From Paraburkholderia sp. CNPSo 3272 (GTDB lineage: Bacteria; Pseudomonadota; Gammaproteobacteria; Burkholderiales; Burkholderiaceae), in contig NZ_JAMBPQ010000040.1 of assembly GCF_024206495.1 (NCBI RefSeq), positions 1 to 64,000 on the forward strand: 64,000 nucleotides of DNA, given 5' to 3'. Positions 45,194 to 53,813 of this stretch are shown in pieces (the stretch's first letter is position 1; every line of letters starts with the position of its first letter). Below the pieces are notes generated by a model. It was not told where the DNA came from. It saw only the letters and a list, made by a program, of their open reading frames with translations, and searched no databases. A program made the position numbers and the translations under genes.

Positions 45194-45331
45194 CGGGCGC
45201 TGTGGGTGTTCGCCACACCAGATGTGCTGAATCCGCGTCCGGCGCGGGACACCGCTCGATCGGCCGTGTGCCATGCGAAAATCCGCGACACTACATCGCG
45301 AGGGGCGAGCGCACATGAGGTCTGGTATCGC

Positions 45332-45466
45332 GTGAAGAGGAGCATTATTCCAACGGAAGAGCAGCAGGCCGTGATCGAGGCGGCGCGTGGCGCCGGGAAC
45401 CTGAAGGTCAAGGCCTTCGCCGGCGCGGGCAAGACTTCCACTCTCCAGCTCGTGAAGGGCAGCAGC
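45332..45466 (+). pseudogene. UvrD/Rep-like helicase N-terminal fragment
   Basis: The frame reads IIPTEEQQAVIEAARGAGNL, then KVKAFAGAGKTSTLQLV, the Q motif and Walker A of a superfamily 1 helicase. Homology stops after ~45 codons and the frame ends soon after without any other helicase motif. Confidence 0.7.
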
Positions 45467-45675
45467 GAAGGCCACCACGATGTGAAGTCTGTTCATTTCC
45501 ATGCACTCCAAAGAATATACATTCAGGAAAGAAGGCCTAGTCGTCCAATCAGGCGACACCTTCCTGGCCGGTGTCCGTCACCGCTCCGGCGTTGACGAGC
45601 CGTGTTATGGCGGGTCGACCTGATTTAAGGCTACGAAATCACAGTAAGCGATGCATCCATCAATTGATGGTTTGT

Positions 45676-45747
45676 GTGCTCTCGAAGGTATTCCCCACGC
45701 GTTCGCATACGGTCGCGGCCCAGGGCGGCATCGGCGCCTCGCTCGGC
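45676..45747 (+). pseudogene. Short fragment of a succinate dehydrogenase flavoprotein gene (sdhA)
   Basis: Twenty-four codons read VLSKVFPTRSHTVAAQGGIG and ASLG, the FAD-attachment neighbourhood of SdhA/FrdA (KVFPTRSHTVAAQGGI-ASLGN). Nothing before or after belongs to sdhA. It looks like a small recombined scrap. Confidence 0.65.
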
Positions 45748-45820
45748 ACGCACTGCGAACGCATCGATGGCTATTCGCCCAACTCAAGCCGCGCTAACGT
45801 GGGCAGGGCGTGGGCGGGTT

Positions 45821-46270
45821 TCAGAACTGTTGTGCGCGTAGAGATTCGAATTCCGCGCGGCACACTTCGCCAAAACTGCCGAGAATGTCGATTGAGCCGT
45901 TCGCGAGCATCTCGCGAATCTCGATGAATGTCTTGTCCGGCGCGAGGTAAGTGTCGACGATCTTGCGTCCGATCAGGTCGGCTTCATCGGCGACATTACG
46001 CGATGACTGAACCCGCATGCGGCTGATCTTCGCATAGAGGTTGACGAGCGAATGCAGGTCCGGCTCGCCGTGTTGCAGCGCGTCAACGTAGCACTTCGTC
46101 GCTTCTTCGATGAACTCCTTGTAGAGTTCCTGCCGACGGGCGCGGTCATGCGCCAGCCATTCCGCGCGAACCTGGGTGCGTTGGGTCAGCCATGAAGCAA
46201 GAACCGAAGTCAGGCCGCCAATCGCAGCGCCGACAAGTGCAGCCAGAGCCGAGATAACCGATGCGTTCAT
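45821..46270 (-). CDS. Membrane-anchored hypothetical protein
   Basis: A 149-residue protein with one N-terminal membrane segment (VISALAALVGAAIGGLTSVLASWL) and a long helical soluble part (TQRTQVRAEWLAHDRARRQELYKEFIEEATKCYVDAL...). The C-terminal part is probably a helical bundle. GAGAGGA precedes the ATG at 46270. No family name could be given, but similar one-helix plus coiled-coil proteins are common in proteobacteria. Confidence 0.75.
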   Translation of the reverse strand: MNASVISALAALVGAAIGGLTSVLASWLTQRTQVRAEWLAHDRARRQELYKEFIEEATKCYVDALQHGEPDLHSLVNLYAKISRMRVQSSRNVADEADLIGRKIVDTYLAPDKTFIEIREMLANGSIDILGSFGEVCRAEFESLRAQQF

Positions 46271-47027
46271 GGAGCATCCTCTCTTATTGCTATTCACCGT
46301 CATACATATTAGTGCCCGTACGCGCTCTTAGGTTGGCTGTGGATGCGTGAGCAAAAGATAGGTGAAGCCGAAGGAAACGTATTTCGTCGCTATCTGGAAA
46401 GCACGAAGCAGCCGACCTTTTGCGCATAGAGACAGAGCCGGCTCGCGCCACGGCACCCTCACAGGTCTCTGAGCACAACGGCAGGCAACGATCAACCCTG
46501 AACGCTTGCTGCCCACCCGCGGTAAAGGAGTCCCTTCGAACTAACCGGCAGTCCGACTTGTCAGTTGCACAGCCTGTAGTCGACATTGGCCGATGGTCAC
46601 GCCAGTGATCGTAAGGGCCGACGACCCGTCTGTGACACTTCCAACGGACGACTGCTGTACTTCGGGAACAGCCATTGATGTCTCGGCATTGACCGTCCGC
46701 CTCACGCCCTGAGTCACTCAGTCAAGCTTTTGGAGGGGGAACCGTGAGGTTTGCAAGAAGGGGCGAGCCTCGCTTCCTCAGTGCGTTCAGGTAGATGCTT
46801 TCATCGTATCGTGTCCCGGTCTGCCAGCAACGGTCGAGGATGCGTATCCCATTTGAACGCCAGCGCGCGCTCGTCGACAAGCTCATTGATCGCTCGCGTC
46901 GCGGACTGGATCTCTACGACCGGACGACGAGGGAACATGATCGGCGGGTCAGGCTTGATCCTTGCGGCACTGCGTGCAAGAGAACTAAACGCGCAGCCGG
47001 ATTGTGCCGCAGAGATTTCAGATGGCG
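46271..47027. other. Intergenic stretch upstream of the small-RNA candidate
   Basis: About 750 bases with open frames on both strands but no conserved product. One plus-strand frame near 46880-47035 (ARVADWISTTGRRGNMIGGS) is protein-like, without a ribosome site. Confidence 0.35.
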
Positions 47028-47056
47028 TGGACTGAAAGCACATTGTCTGATACCTT
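47028..47056 (+). promoter_or_regulatory. Promoter-like boxes of small-RNA copy A
   Basis: TGGACT (47028-47033) and TACCTT (47051-47056) with a 17-base spacer. The same boxes at the same spacing precede copy B. Transcription would begin near 47063, at the base of the first conserved hairpin. Confidence 0.55.
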
Positions 47057-47062
47057 ACGTAT

Positions 47063-47151
47063 CGGTTGCGTCGACACTCCGCAACCTCCAAGCAGCCTCC
47101 CAAGCTGGAAGACAATGCTTAGGCCGCCGCACTCCACGGCGGCCTCTTTTC
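47063..47151 (+). ncRNA. Candidate small RNA, copy A, with intrinsic terminator
   Basis: Hairpin 1 is GGTTGCG / CGCAACC (47064-47070, 47080-47086). Hairpin 2 is TCCA-A-GC / GC-TGGA (47087-47109) with loop AGCCTCCCAA. After a short linker the terminator is a perfect 9-bp stem AGGCCGCCG / CGGCGGCCT (47121-47129, 47137-47145) followed by CTTTT. A related sequence in opposite orientation lies at 38342-38434. The CCTCCC loop is complementary to Shine-Dalgarno GGGAGG, which suggests mRNA pairing at ribosome sites. No protein frame is credible. Confidence 0.72.
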
Positions 47152-47285
47152 ATAGTCACCATCAGCCGGTGCCCGCCTCTTCAGGTGTCTGCAGCCGCGT
47201 GAAAGTGGCGCTGCCACGGCTACATCGGGTGGTCGTGCTGTCGGCGCCACCTCCACGGCATCTTCGGGGCGCGCGCACCGGCCGG

Positions 47286-47723
47286 TTACATCCAATACCT
47301 CGATGGCATCGGGGCCCAGCGCGAGGGCGCCGGAGCCGGCACATTGACGCGGTTTTCGGAGCAGCACAAACGGCTGGCCAGGAGCGAGTCGACGGCAGAC
47401 TCAAGGGCCTTCAGGTCGACGGGCTTGGAGAAAAACACGTTCCACAGCGCTGGCGTATCTTTCGGCGGCAACTCGCCAGATGTCATCACCACCGGAATCG
47501 TCGCAAGTGTGGGATAGGACTTCAGCCTCTGGGAGAGCCCGAGGCCGTCCATTCCCGGCATGTGCCAGTCGGTGACAATCAAATCAGGCAGATGACGCCC
47601 CGCCAACGCCAGCGCCGGTTCACCGCCATCGGCGAGCAGCACCCGATGACCACTTCGCTCGAAAACAAGCTGAAGCATCAACAGTGATTCATCCTCATCG
47701 TCGACCAGCAGAATGAGAGCCAT
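47286..47723 (-). CDS. Single-domain response regulator receiver protein
   Basis: A 145-residue receiver-only protein: LILLVDDEDESLLMLQLVF at the N-terminus, phosphoacceptor Asp in LIVTDWHMPGMDGLG, Ser in VVMTSGE, and Lys in VFFSKPVDL. The C-terminal ~20 residues extend past the fold. The ATG at 47723 (MALILLVDD) is preferred to one 18 codons upstream. No kinase is near; the GAF-containing remnant at 51.1 kb may be what is left of one. Confidence 0.85.
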   Translation of the reverse strand: MALILLVDDEDESLLMLQLVFERSGHRVLLADGGEPALALAGRHLPDLIVTDWHMPGMDGLGLSQRLKSYPTLATIPVVMTSGELPPKDTPALWNVFFSKPVDLKALESAVDSLLASRLCCSENRVNVPAPAPSRWAPMPSRYWM

Positions 47724-47959
47724 AGCGCAGCAACCGGGACACAATCGATTCTGCGCATGAAGCATGCCGCTTTGCACAATCGCCGGCTTGCGTCCTCGAA
47801 GACGCCTTGTTGTTCGTCGTATTCAACGGCGTTGCGCTGGAAGCGGTACTCTATCGCCGGTGCATTTTGCGCTTTAGCGGGAGGGTAACGCCGCTGTCGC
47901 CAATGGCTGGAGCGGCTTGGGGACCTTGAATCCCGGATCGGTGCCACGACGTGCAGGGT

Positions 47960-48142
47960 TCAGGTCGTCGTCTTGGGCCCGGGGCACGGCCATGCCCTCT
48001 GCTCGCCAGGCGCGTCCCGCTCCGGGGACGGCGCGCCGGCGACTGGAGTTACTTCCTCCGCGGCATCGTGCAACGGTTCGGCCACCGCTTCCTTCCTCAT
48101 GCCGCGAAGCCCGGTCCCAAACCATGTCACCTTCTTCTGCAT
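47960..48142 (-). CDS. Small basic protein, paralogue 1
   Basis: A 60-residue frame, MQKKVTWFGTGLRGMRKEAV, then LHDAAEEVTPVAGAPS and a C-terminal WPCPGPKTTT. It aligns with 50883-51101 (WFGTGLPEM, DTAEDVIPVGATPS, WPWPDPKTT). Two diverged copies with the same pattern support coding. Function unknown. Confidence 0.55.
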   Translation of the reverse strand: MQKKVTWFGTGLRGMRKEAVAEPLHDAAEEVTPVAGAPSPERDAPGEQRAWPCPGPKTTT

Positions 48143-48340
48143 ATGGTCGATGTGCGCGTTCCAGCCGTCAGGGTTGCCGTCAAGGAGGTCGTGGTGAACG
48201 GTCGACGCCTGCTTGCCCTACGCCCTGCCTCAGTTCGAAGAGGAGCGGGCAAGCTGCGCATGCCTTTATCGATGCGACCACGGCGACGAAGGCATGAGAG
48301 TCGCGCACTTTCCGGCATCGACACGGCGCGCGACGAACGG
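48143..48340. other. Short non-coding gap
   Basis: No feature recognised. Confidence 0.4.
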
Positions 48341-48628
48341 TTATTTTTTCGTGGCGGGTTGGACTTGTTCCACTGCTTGTTTGGTCACCCTGTATGGGGC
48401 GGACGCTGCGGCATTCACGTTAGTTTCGGCAATCTCCCGCGCCTGTTCGTCGGCCTTTTTGCTGGCGTCAATCGTCACACTCGTCGCCTCACCGGCGGCC
48501 GTCACAGCGGATTGCGACGCGCTCACAGCGGCCTCGCTTCCCGTCGGTGCATTGTTTGCGACCGTGTCGACAAACGGTTGCGCGTCTTGCTGTCGCTGGC
48601 TGAATTGCGCCTCAACCGTTGCGCACAA
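48341..48628 (-). pseudogene. Phasin C-terminal part, 5'-truncated
   Basis: About 90 residues resemble the second half of a TIGR01841-type phasin: FVDTVANNAPTGSEAAVSAS, QSAVTAAGEATSVTIDASKK, and AREIAETNVNAAASA-QAVEQVQPATKK. The N-terminal half of a phasin is absent, and upstream sequence in the other frames is unrelated. It may still be translated from a short start, but most likely it is a remnant. Confidence 0.58.
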
Positions 48629-49399
48629 GGTGCTCCTCTTGACCGTTCACGAGGCGTTCAGTGTCGACGCGCGGAATGGAGGCGGCCTGGAAAACAAGGC
48701 GGAGGGCCAACCCTGACTGATGCAGTACCGATAGTAGCCCCAAGTCGGGTGGGGACTGCGGCAAGTCGACGCCGCTCGCCCGCGGATGCATAGGCATCAA
48801 ATATCGTAGCGCCGTAATCTGTGTCGGGTGCTGCATATGCGATGGGAGCCGACGGTGGCGGTGAGGGGGTGCGGGCAGCGCCGGCCGGGGCGGCACCGCA
48901 ACGTACGTATTGCAGCTTCTCTCGAAAAAGAACTGCGCTGCGCCATCCAGTGTTCATGAGGACGCTTGCGAAGCCCGGAACGGGCACGCCGAACGCGAGT
49001 GGCGCGACGGCCACAATGTCTGGCGCGTCCGGGGCGAACACGATGGTCACTCTGGCAGCAAGTCGAAGACTCAGATGCAGAAAAAGCGGCGAGGGACTCG
49101 CCAGCTTTAGGTGTCGAGCGACTACTGGTCGCACTGGCGGAACTCACCCCCAGTAGGTTTTATTCATTTCAATACATCGGATGTCGCGTACGCAGGCTGC
49201 TGCGCCTCCCGGGATCCAAGCCTGCTCACACCATGGCGCCTTTGCCGTCTTCGCGGTGGGCGCGATGCAGCGTGGCGAGTATTCCCGTGCGTCTGGTGGC
49301 TCAAGCAATGCGCCTATGCCACCAACGCAGATTACGGTGGCATACGCGCTGAGCGGCAGATATGGCTGGCATCCCGCGGACGGCTTGCCGAATAGTTTT
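48629..49399. other. Gene-poor stretch
   Basis: About 770 bases with overlapping open frames on both strands and no recognisable product. Frames at 48658-49134 (minus) and 48821-49156 (plus) are mutually exclusive and both lack family features. Confidence 0.35.
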
Positions 49400-49873
49400 T
49401 TAATGCTCGCTCGGCCGGAACGGTGGGTCGCTTTCTACTGCCTCCTGGGTTGCGGACCAGTACGGCTTCCTGTTGTAGTAGCTGTACGTTGTCTCTCCCC
49501 ACTTCGCATCTGCCATCGCCGGCCAGTGGTCCTTGTCGAAGCCGGGGTCGTCCTTGAGGCGCTGCGCCGCAATATCAACAAAAAAGCACTTCTGGTCCGT
49601 ATCGAGAGTTAGCGCGCTCCAGGGGATGGCGTGCAGGCTAGAACCCACGCCAAGGAAGCCGCCCTCGGAGAGCACTGCGTAGGCGATGCGACCATTGCGC
49701 ACATCGAGCATGATGTGTGAAATCTTCCCGACGTGTTCGCCGTCTGAAGACATCACCTTGGTCCCGTCGAGCGTCGCTGCAGCCATGACCTCCGGCCCCG
49801 GGCCGTCGCCAACACCACCGCCCACGATATTCGCTCCGCCTTGGGTGCGACCTCGCGGATTGATTGAGCCCAT
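49400..49873 (-). CDS. PRC-barrel domain protein, paralogue 1
   Basis: A 157-residue protein with a PRC-barrel over residues ~35-110 (GTKVMSSDGEHVGKISHIML, NGRIAYAVLSEGGFLGVGSS, HAIPWSALTLD) and a C-terminal tail with WGETTYSYYNRKPYWSA. AAGGAGGGG precedes ATG. Such soluble PRC proteins are stress-related in proteobacteria; partner unknown. A second gene at 51788-52252 is closely similar over the whole length except the N-terminus. Confidence 0.88.
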   Translation of the reverse strand: MGSINPRGRTQGGANIVGGGVGDGPGPEVMAAATLDGTKVMSSDGEHVGKISHIMLDVRNGRIAYAVLSEGGFLGVGSSLHAIPWSALTLDTDQKCFFVDIAAQRLKDDPGFDKDHWPAMADAKWGETTYSYYNRKPYWSATQEAVESDPPFRPSEH

Positions 49874-49973
49874 GATTCCCCTCCTTGAAAAAGGGTGCTT
49901 CTGGAATGCGCAAAAGCCATTCCCGCGCGGCCATCATGTCGACGCGCATGCTTGATTCAAAGGAGATGCCATC

Positions 49974-50186
49974 ATGAAAGCGCACGAGCGGGTTCGTGAG
50001 GCCCAGCGAGAATCAAAGCTTGTCGATGCCAGTACAAAGCGCGTACCAGGAGTGGCGCGAACAGCGACGTCAACGGACCCCGGAACGGCCCCAAGCAAGA
50101 CGGCTAGTACCAGTAGCAGCGGGTTGCACGCGGCGTCAACACCGCTACAGGCTCACGTCGACGCGACACCGCCGCCTTTCGACTAG
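49974..50186 (+). CDS. Small hypothetical protein
   Basis: A 70-residue frame (MKAHERVREAQRESKLVDAS...) with a strong ribosome site AAAGGAG. It is divergent from the PRC-barrel gene, 100 bases away. The product is hydrophilic, Ser/Thr-rich and probably disordered. An overlapping frame at 49996 lacks a ribosome site. Coding status is probable, not certain. Confidence 0.5.
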   Translation: MKAHERVREAQRESKLVDASTKRVPGVARTATSTDPGTAPSKTASTSSSGLHAASTPLQAHVDATPPPFD

Positions 50187-50515
50187 CGATTCGCTGCCGC
50201 AATGACTGACGACGGACGTGCCAAGGGCCAAGCGTTGCCAGAACACAGCGCAGCCGTTCTGATCGTCTAGCAGGAGCTGCGCGACGCCACGTGTTCCGAC
50301 GGGCCTCGCGGGCTGCGCGCCACGCGTCAGTCAGGAACTGGCGACTCTCGCGCCGTTCGGGCGCACCGTCAGCGTCACAGCGCTTCTGCCGTACCGCGTC
50401 CCCAGGACGCGTGTCGCTCCAGGCGTTCTACTTCGCTAAGCGGAGCGCTTTTCCTATACTGATAGTGTCGCAATCTGAATAGCGCGACAGGGCCGTATAT
50501 TCGGAGGACTGCATC
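50187..50515. other. Intergenic stretch before csbD
   Basis: About 330 bases, no gene. A short AT-rich patch near 50450-50465 (TTTTCCTATACTGATAG) may be the csbD promoter; the boxes are not consensus. Confidence 0.35.
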
Positions 50516-50704
50516 ATGAACAAGGACCAGGTCAAAGGCGTTGCTCAAAAGATGAAGGGCAAGGTCAACGAGGCAATGGGCAAGGTCACGGGCAGACCGT
50601 CCCGGGAACTGAAAGGCGATGTCGAGCAAGCCGCGGGGCAAGCCAGGAAAGATGTCGGTGATGCCAGGGAAGCGGCGAAGGACCGCACGACGCGTCACCA
50701 CTAA
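50516..50704 (+). CDS. CsbD-family small stress protein
   Basis: A 62-residue CsbD-like protein: MNKDQVKGVAQKMKGKVNEA, then MGKVTGRPSRELKGDVEQAAGQARKDVGDA. Such proteins are hydrophilic, helical and induced by envelope or general stress in several bacteria; the mechanism is unknown. GGAGG precedes ATG at good distance. A second copy at 41492-41680 is broken by frameshifts, so this one is probably the functional gene. Confidence 0.9.
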   Translation: MNKDQVKGVAQKMKGKVNEAMGKVTGRPSRELKGDVEQAAGQARKDVGDAREAAKDRTTRHH

Positions 50705-50882
50705 CCGCCTGCCCTTGGGGCTTGGGTGAACGCATAGACCAGCGTCGAAGGTTTCGTGTGGCGGCCGCGAAGTTGGTCGCCGGTCCATTTCACGAGACAG
50801 CTGTGCCGTTGACGATGCTGTCGCCAAGGCTTCGGCGCGCTGACGACCTTGAGCCCGGCCCAGAAGGCCCCGACGGCAGCAG

Positions 50883-51101
50883 TTAGCGTGTCGTCTTTGG
50901 GTCGGGCCAAGGCCAACTCTTTCGCGCCCCGGGCGCGTTCCGCCCGGCGGACGGCGTGGCCCCAACCGGAATGACGTCCTCCGCGGTATCGTGCCCCCGT
51001 TCGTTCAGGACGTTCGGTTTCATCTCGGGGAGCCCCGTCCCGAACCATTTCCTTCGGCCAAAGGACGTTCGGGAGCGAAATGGCGATGTCAGGGCCGTCA
51101 T
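50883..51101 (-). CDS. Small basic protein, paralogue 2
   Basis: A ~72-residue frame containing RKWFGTGLPEMKPNVLNERG, HDTAEDVIPVGATPS and a C-terminal SWPWPDPKTTR. It matches 47960-48142 in pattern and length. The start is uncertain; the one used overlaps the divergent GAF frame by 22 bases. Coding is supported by conservation between the two copies. Confidence 0.55.
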   Translation of the reverse strand: MTALTSPFRSRTSFGRRKWFGTGLPEMKPNVLNERGHDTAEDVIPVGATPSAGRNAPGARKSWPWPDPKTTR

Positions 51102-51640
51102 CTCCGGTAAATCGCGTCCGGACCGCGGGTGCACTCATCACCGCACAGCTCGACGTCCGCGCGCGCCGGTCACCCGATTACGCTGCGGAACCCCAGCATG
51201 CGCTGGCCCAGGCACTGACCACATCCCACCTGGCGATGCTACAAAAGCTGGTCGACGCCGCCCTGACATTATGTGGGGCTGGCAGCGCTGGCATCACGTT
51301 GCGCGTACGAGGGGCCGGGCAGAAGTCGTCTTTCCGATGGATTGCGGTGGCTGGCCGCTGTGCGGCTCTGGAAGGGCACCTCGTGGCGACTGACGAAAGC
51401 CCCGCTGGTGTCGCTATCGCGTTGAATTCGCCGCAGCTCTTTGCTTTTCCGAAGCGGTACTTCGACTGCCTGGCGAGGATCGTTCCTGAAGTGACTGAAG
51501 AACTGATCGTGCCCGTACCTGGCACGCCCGAGGCTCTCGGCGTGTTGTGGGTGATGTCCAACTGTTATCTCCTGAAACCAGCGTCGCCAGAGGACCTGGC
51601 TGGAGCGTTGAGGCAGGAGTTCGAGCCGCTCGCACTTGTT
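51080..51640 (+). pseudogene. GAF-domain sensor fused to the end of a receiver, internally deleted
   Basis: From the ATG at 51080 (after GGGAGCG) the frame encodes a GAF domain (LVDAALTLCGAGSAGITLRV, DESPAGVAIALNSPQLFAFP, ALGVLWVMS). It then passes directly into YLLKPASPEDLAGALRQEF, which looks like the last strand and Lys-Pro motif of a receiver domain. A full hybrid kinase of this GAF type would have HisKA and HATPase domains between. The open frame continues to 52258, but opposite the PRC-barrel gene, so the extension is unlikely to be meaningful. Confidence 0.6.
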
Positions 51641-51787
51641 CCCGCCGGGGTCTTCGGACATTTGCTTTCTTCTCCCCGTTACCCGCAAATCGTCCTGGCA
51701 AGGATAAGAAGGTCTATTCATGGCAACCGCATAGCCAGCCGGTTCAAAAGCGGCATGACTCAGACAGTAGGTAACCAACTGACAGGA

Positions 51788-52252
51788 CTAAATGTCGGTC
51801 GTACGTCCCTCGCTGACATCACGGGTAGCGCTCCAATACGGTTCGCGGTTGTAATAGTGATGGACCGTGGCGCCCCACTTTTCGTCCGCCATCGAAGGCC
51901 AGTGGTCCTTGTCGAACCCGGGCTCATCCTTGAGTCGCTGGGCCGGGATGTCGACGACGAAACACCGGTCGATTGCATCCAGGGTCAGGGCGCTCCATGG
52001 CATTGCGTGCAGCGTATCGCCGATGCCGAGGAATCCGCCGGTCGAAAGGACTGCGTAGGCAATCCGTCCGCTGCGCACGTCCATCATGATGTCGGATATT
52101 TTGCCTACATGTTCGCCGTCGGAGGACATCACCTTGTCGCCAATGAGCGTCGTCGCTGCCATTACCTCCGGTCCGGGCCCCATCCCGGGGGTGCTGCCAA
52201 CGATTTTCGCGCCAGTGTCAGGCGGGGGCATCTGCGGGTCAGGCGTAGTCAT
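51788..52252 (-). CDS. PRC-barrel domain protein, paralogue 2
   Basis: A 154-residue paralogue of 49400-49873. It shares VMSSDGEHVGKIS, RIAYAVLS-GGFLG, PWSALTLD, QRLKD-PGFDKDHWP and YYNR-PYWSAT. The N-terminus differs (MTTPDPQMPPPDTGAKIVGS). The start at 52252 follows GGAG; an upstream ATG would add 40 residues without conservation. The duplication is old enough for clear divergence. Confidence 0.88.
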   Translation of the reverse strand: MTTPDPQMPPPDTGAKIVGSTPGMGPGPEVMAATTLIGDKVMSSDGEHVGKISDIMMDVRSGRIAYAVLSTGGFLGIGDTLHAMPWSALTLDAIDRCFVVDIPAQRLKDEPGFDKDHWPSMADEKWGATVHHYYNREPYWSATRDVSEGRTTDI

Positions 52253-53009
52253 GATTGACTCCGGGGGAGAAAGCAACCTGACGCGCAAGTCGCGTGCCAG
52301 AAGGTAATACGCAAATGCAATATTCAATCCCGGGTGACTTTGATTTCCGTACAATTTTCCGGCTAGATGCATCCAAGCCAGTCGTGGGATTGCCTTTGGG
52401 CCACCAAATAAAATATGTGCAAAAACGGTTGGTTGCGGTCTACCCGCCCGCGCTATAACGCGTCAAAGCTCTTTGTAAGCCGCACCAACTGTCAGATGAC
52501 ACGATAGACGCCTATTCAGCTTGGCCTGACACCGCCGAACCGCAGTTCGTCGTTTGCCTCATGGATGATCTTACGTTGATTCCAACATCGCTGGCGTTCG
52601 TGGACGGAGCACGATAGCCCTGAGTCCATTACGAGGAACGAAGCGATGCGCAGACAGGCGAAGGATGGTGCTGTGCAACTGAACTAGGGCAATCCACAAG
52701 GTTTGCATTCCTAATTGTATAACATAAAAACAATGACCGAATTACGTGTAGGGATCCATATTAAATGAATTGGACCTCAAATCTCCCTGAAATTGACTTG
52801 ATAGCTGCTCCGAACGGGTAGGAGAGGGCAGCCATCCAGCAAAATCACGCCAGCCACCACGCAGGCTACGGTCGTTCTTTTCCGGCCAACGCGCGCTCGA
52901 TCATCTCCGTCGCTTCCGCCGCTCGGTTTTTCTGCCTGGTGACGCTATGCGGCTCGCGGCGTCGTTTCTGTTCGCAACCACACCCAACCAGACTGTTGAC
53001 CAGACCCGG
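52253..53009. other. Intergenic stretch, partly AT-rich
   Basis: About 750 bases without a supported gene. The part at 52690-52800 is AT-rich. It holds words also present near repeat copy 1 (GCATTCCT, AACATAAAAACAAT) but in a different order, so no further repeat copy is called. Confidence 0.4.
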
Positions 53010-53406
53010 TTATGCAACGACCAGATCGGCCTCGCGCAGCAGCGCCACAACGGTGCGCCCGGTGGCATGAAGCCGGAACTTGAGGTCCTGCACGAAGACC
53101 GCCACCGATACTGCGGGATGGCCATCCTCAATATATTCCAGCAGCCTTTGGACCCGGTTGGCCGGAATCTCCGACCTCGCCACCGCAGCCGGCGCAATGG
53201 AAGCGCGCCGGGCCAACGGCCGGCAGGTCGTTCGCCGCGACCACCTGACCGGCCCGGTTCCTGGCAAAAGCCATGTGCGAACCGGAAGCCACCTCCTTTG
53301 CGAACCACGAGGGGGACTCGGTCCGATACGACAATGCGACACAGTCATGTAGAACCACCAGAAGTTGCCGCTTGAGCGTTTGTCCGTGTGCGGACTTCAT
53401 TCTCAC
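53010..53406 (-). pseudogene. Hypothetical gene with a frameshift
   Basis: The first frame (from ATG at 53406 or 53400) reads KSAHGQTLKRQLLVVLHDCV, then FARNRAGQVVAANDLPAVGP and FHCAGCGGEV. The second frame picks up as EIPANRVQRLLEYIEDGHPA, VSVAVFVQDLKFRLHATGR and ends LLREADLVVA. Both halves look like real protein, so a frameshift at about 53165-53190 has split one gene of ~130 residues. Function unknown; one CxxC is visible. Confidence 0.5.
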
Positions 53407-53495
53407 CGCGCTGCTGAGTGCGTTCGCCCGGGGTGCGGAGACATGACACCGGAGTTACACTGCTGTAGAGCAGCTGCCAGCGACAGGAGGGAGCC

Positions 53496-53813
53496 ATGAT
53501 CGATCTCGGCCCGGAAAGCACATTCAGGGGATTGCCTCTGACCGCTGAACAGGATGCGGAAGTGAAGCACTACATCAAGGTGCAAATGCAGCGTCACCTT
53601 CCATGGGACACGCCCGAGCTGGACGCCATGCTTCGGGACATGATCCAGCCTCCCGAGATCGCCGATGCGGGAGACGAAATCGAGGCAGACGAAGCGAGGG
53701 CGGCCGCCGAGCGCGCGAGCACGTCCATCGACGACGCGATGGAATCCGATGAGGCGAGCGAAGAATGGCAGGCGGCCATCGAATCGGAAAACATGAAGCA
53801 CCCCAGGGAATGA
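53496..53813 (+). CDS. Acidic hypothetical protein
   Basis: A 105-residue acidic protein with a strong ribosome site (CAGGAGGG). The N-terminal part reads ESTFRGLPLTAEQDAEVKHY, then IKVQMQRHLPWDTPELDAML; the rest is Glu/Ala-rich and probably helical. No known domain. Ribosome site and composition support a real gene. Confidence 0.68.
   Translation: MIDLGPESTFRGLPLTAEQDAEVKHYIKVQMQRHLPWDTPELDAMLRDMIQPPEIADAGDEIEADEARAAAERASTSIDDAMESDEASEEWQAAIESENMKHPRE

Noticed and set aside
47041..47117. A tRNA-like four-way junction around small-RNA copy A (closing stem CATTGTCT / AGACAATG plus three hairpins)
   Set aside because: The closing stem and first hairpin (GATAC/GTATC) overlap the promoter-like -10 box and are not kept in copy B, so they are probably chance.
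51641..52258. Extension of the GAF frame to 392 codons
   Set aside because: Lies opposite the well-supported PRC-barrel gene and lacks domain features.
52690..52740. Possible third copy of the dispersed repeat (GCATTCCT and AACATAAAAACAAT)
   Set aside because: The two words are in reverse order compared with copy 1 and no further similarity follows.
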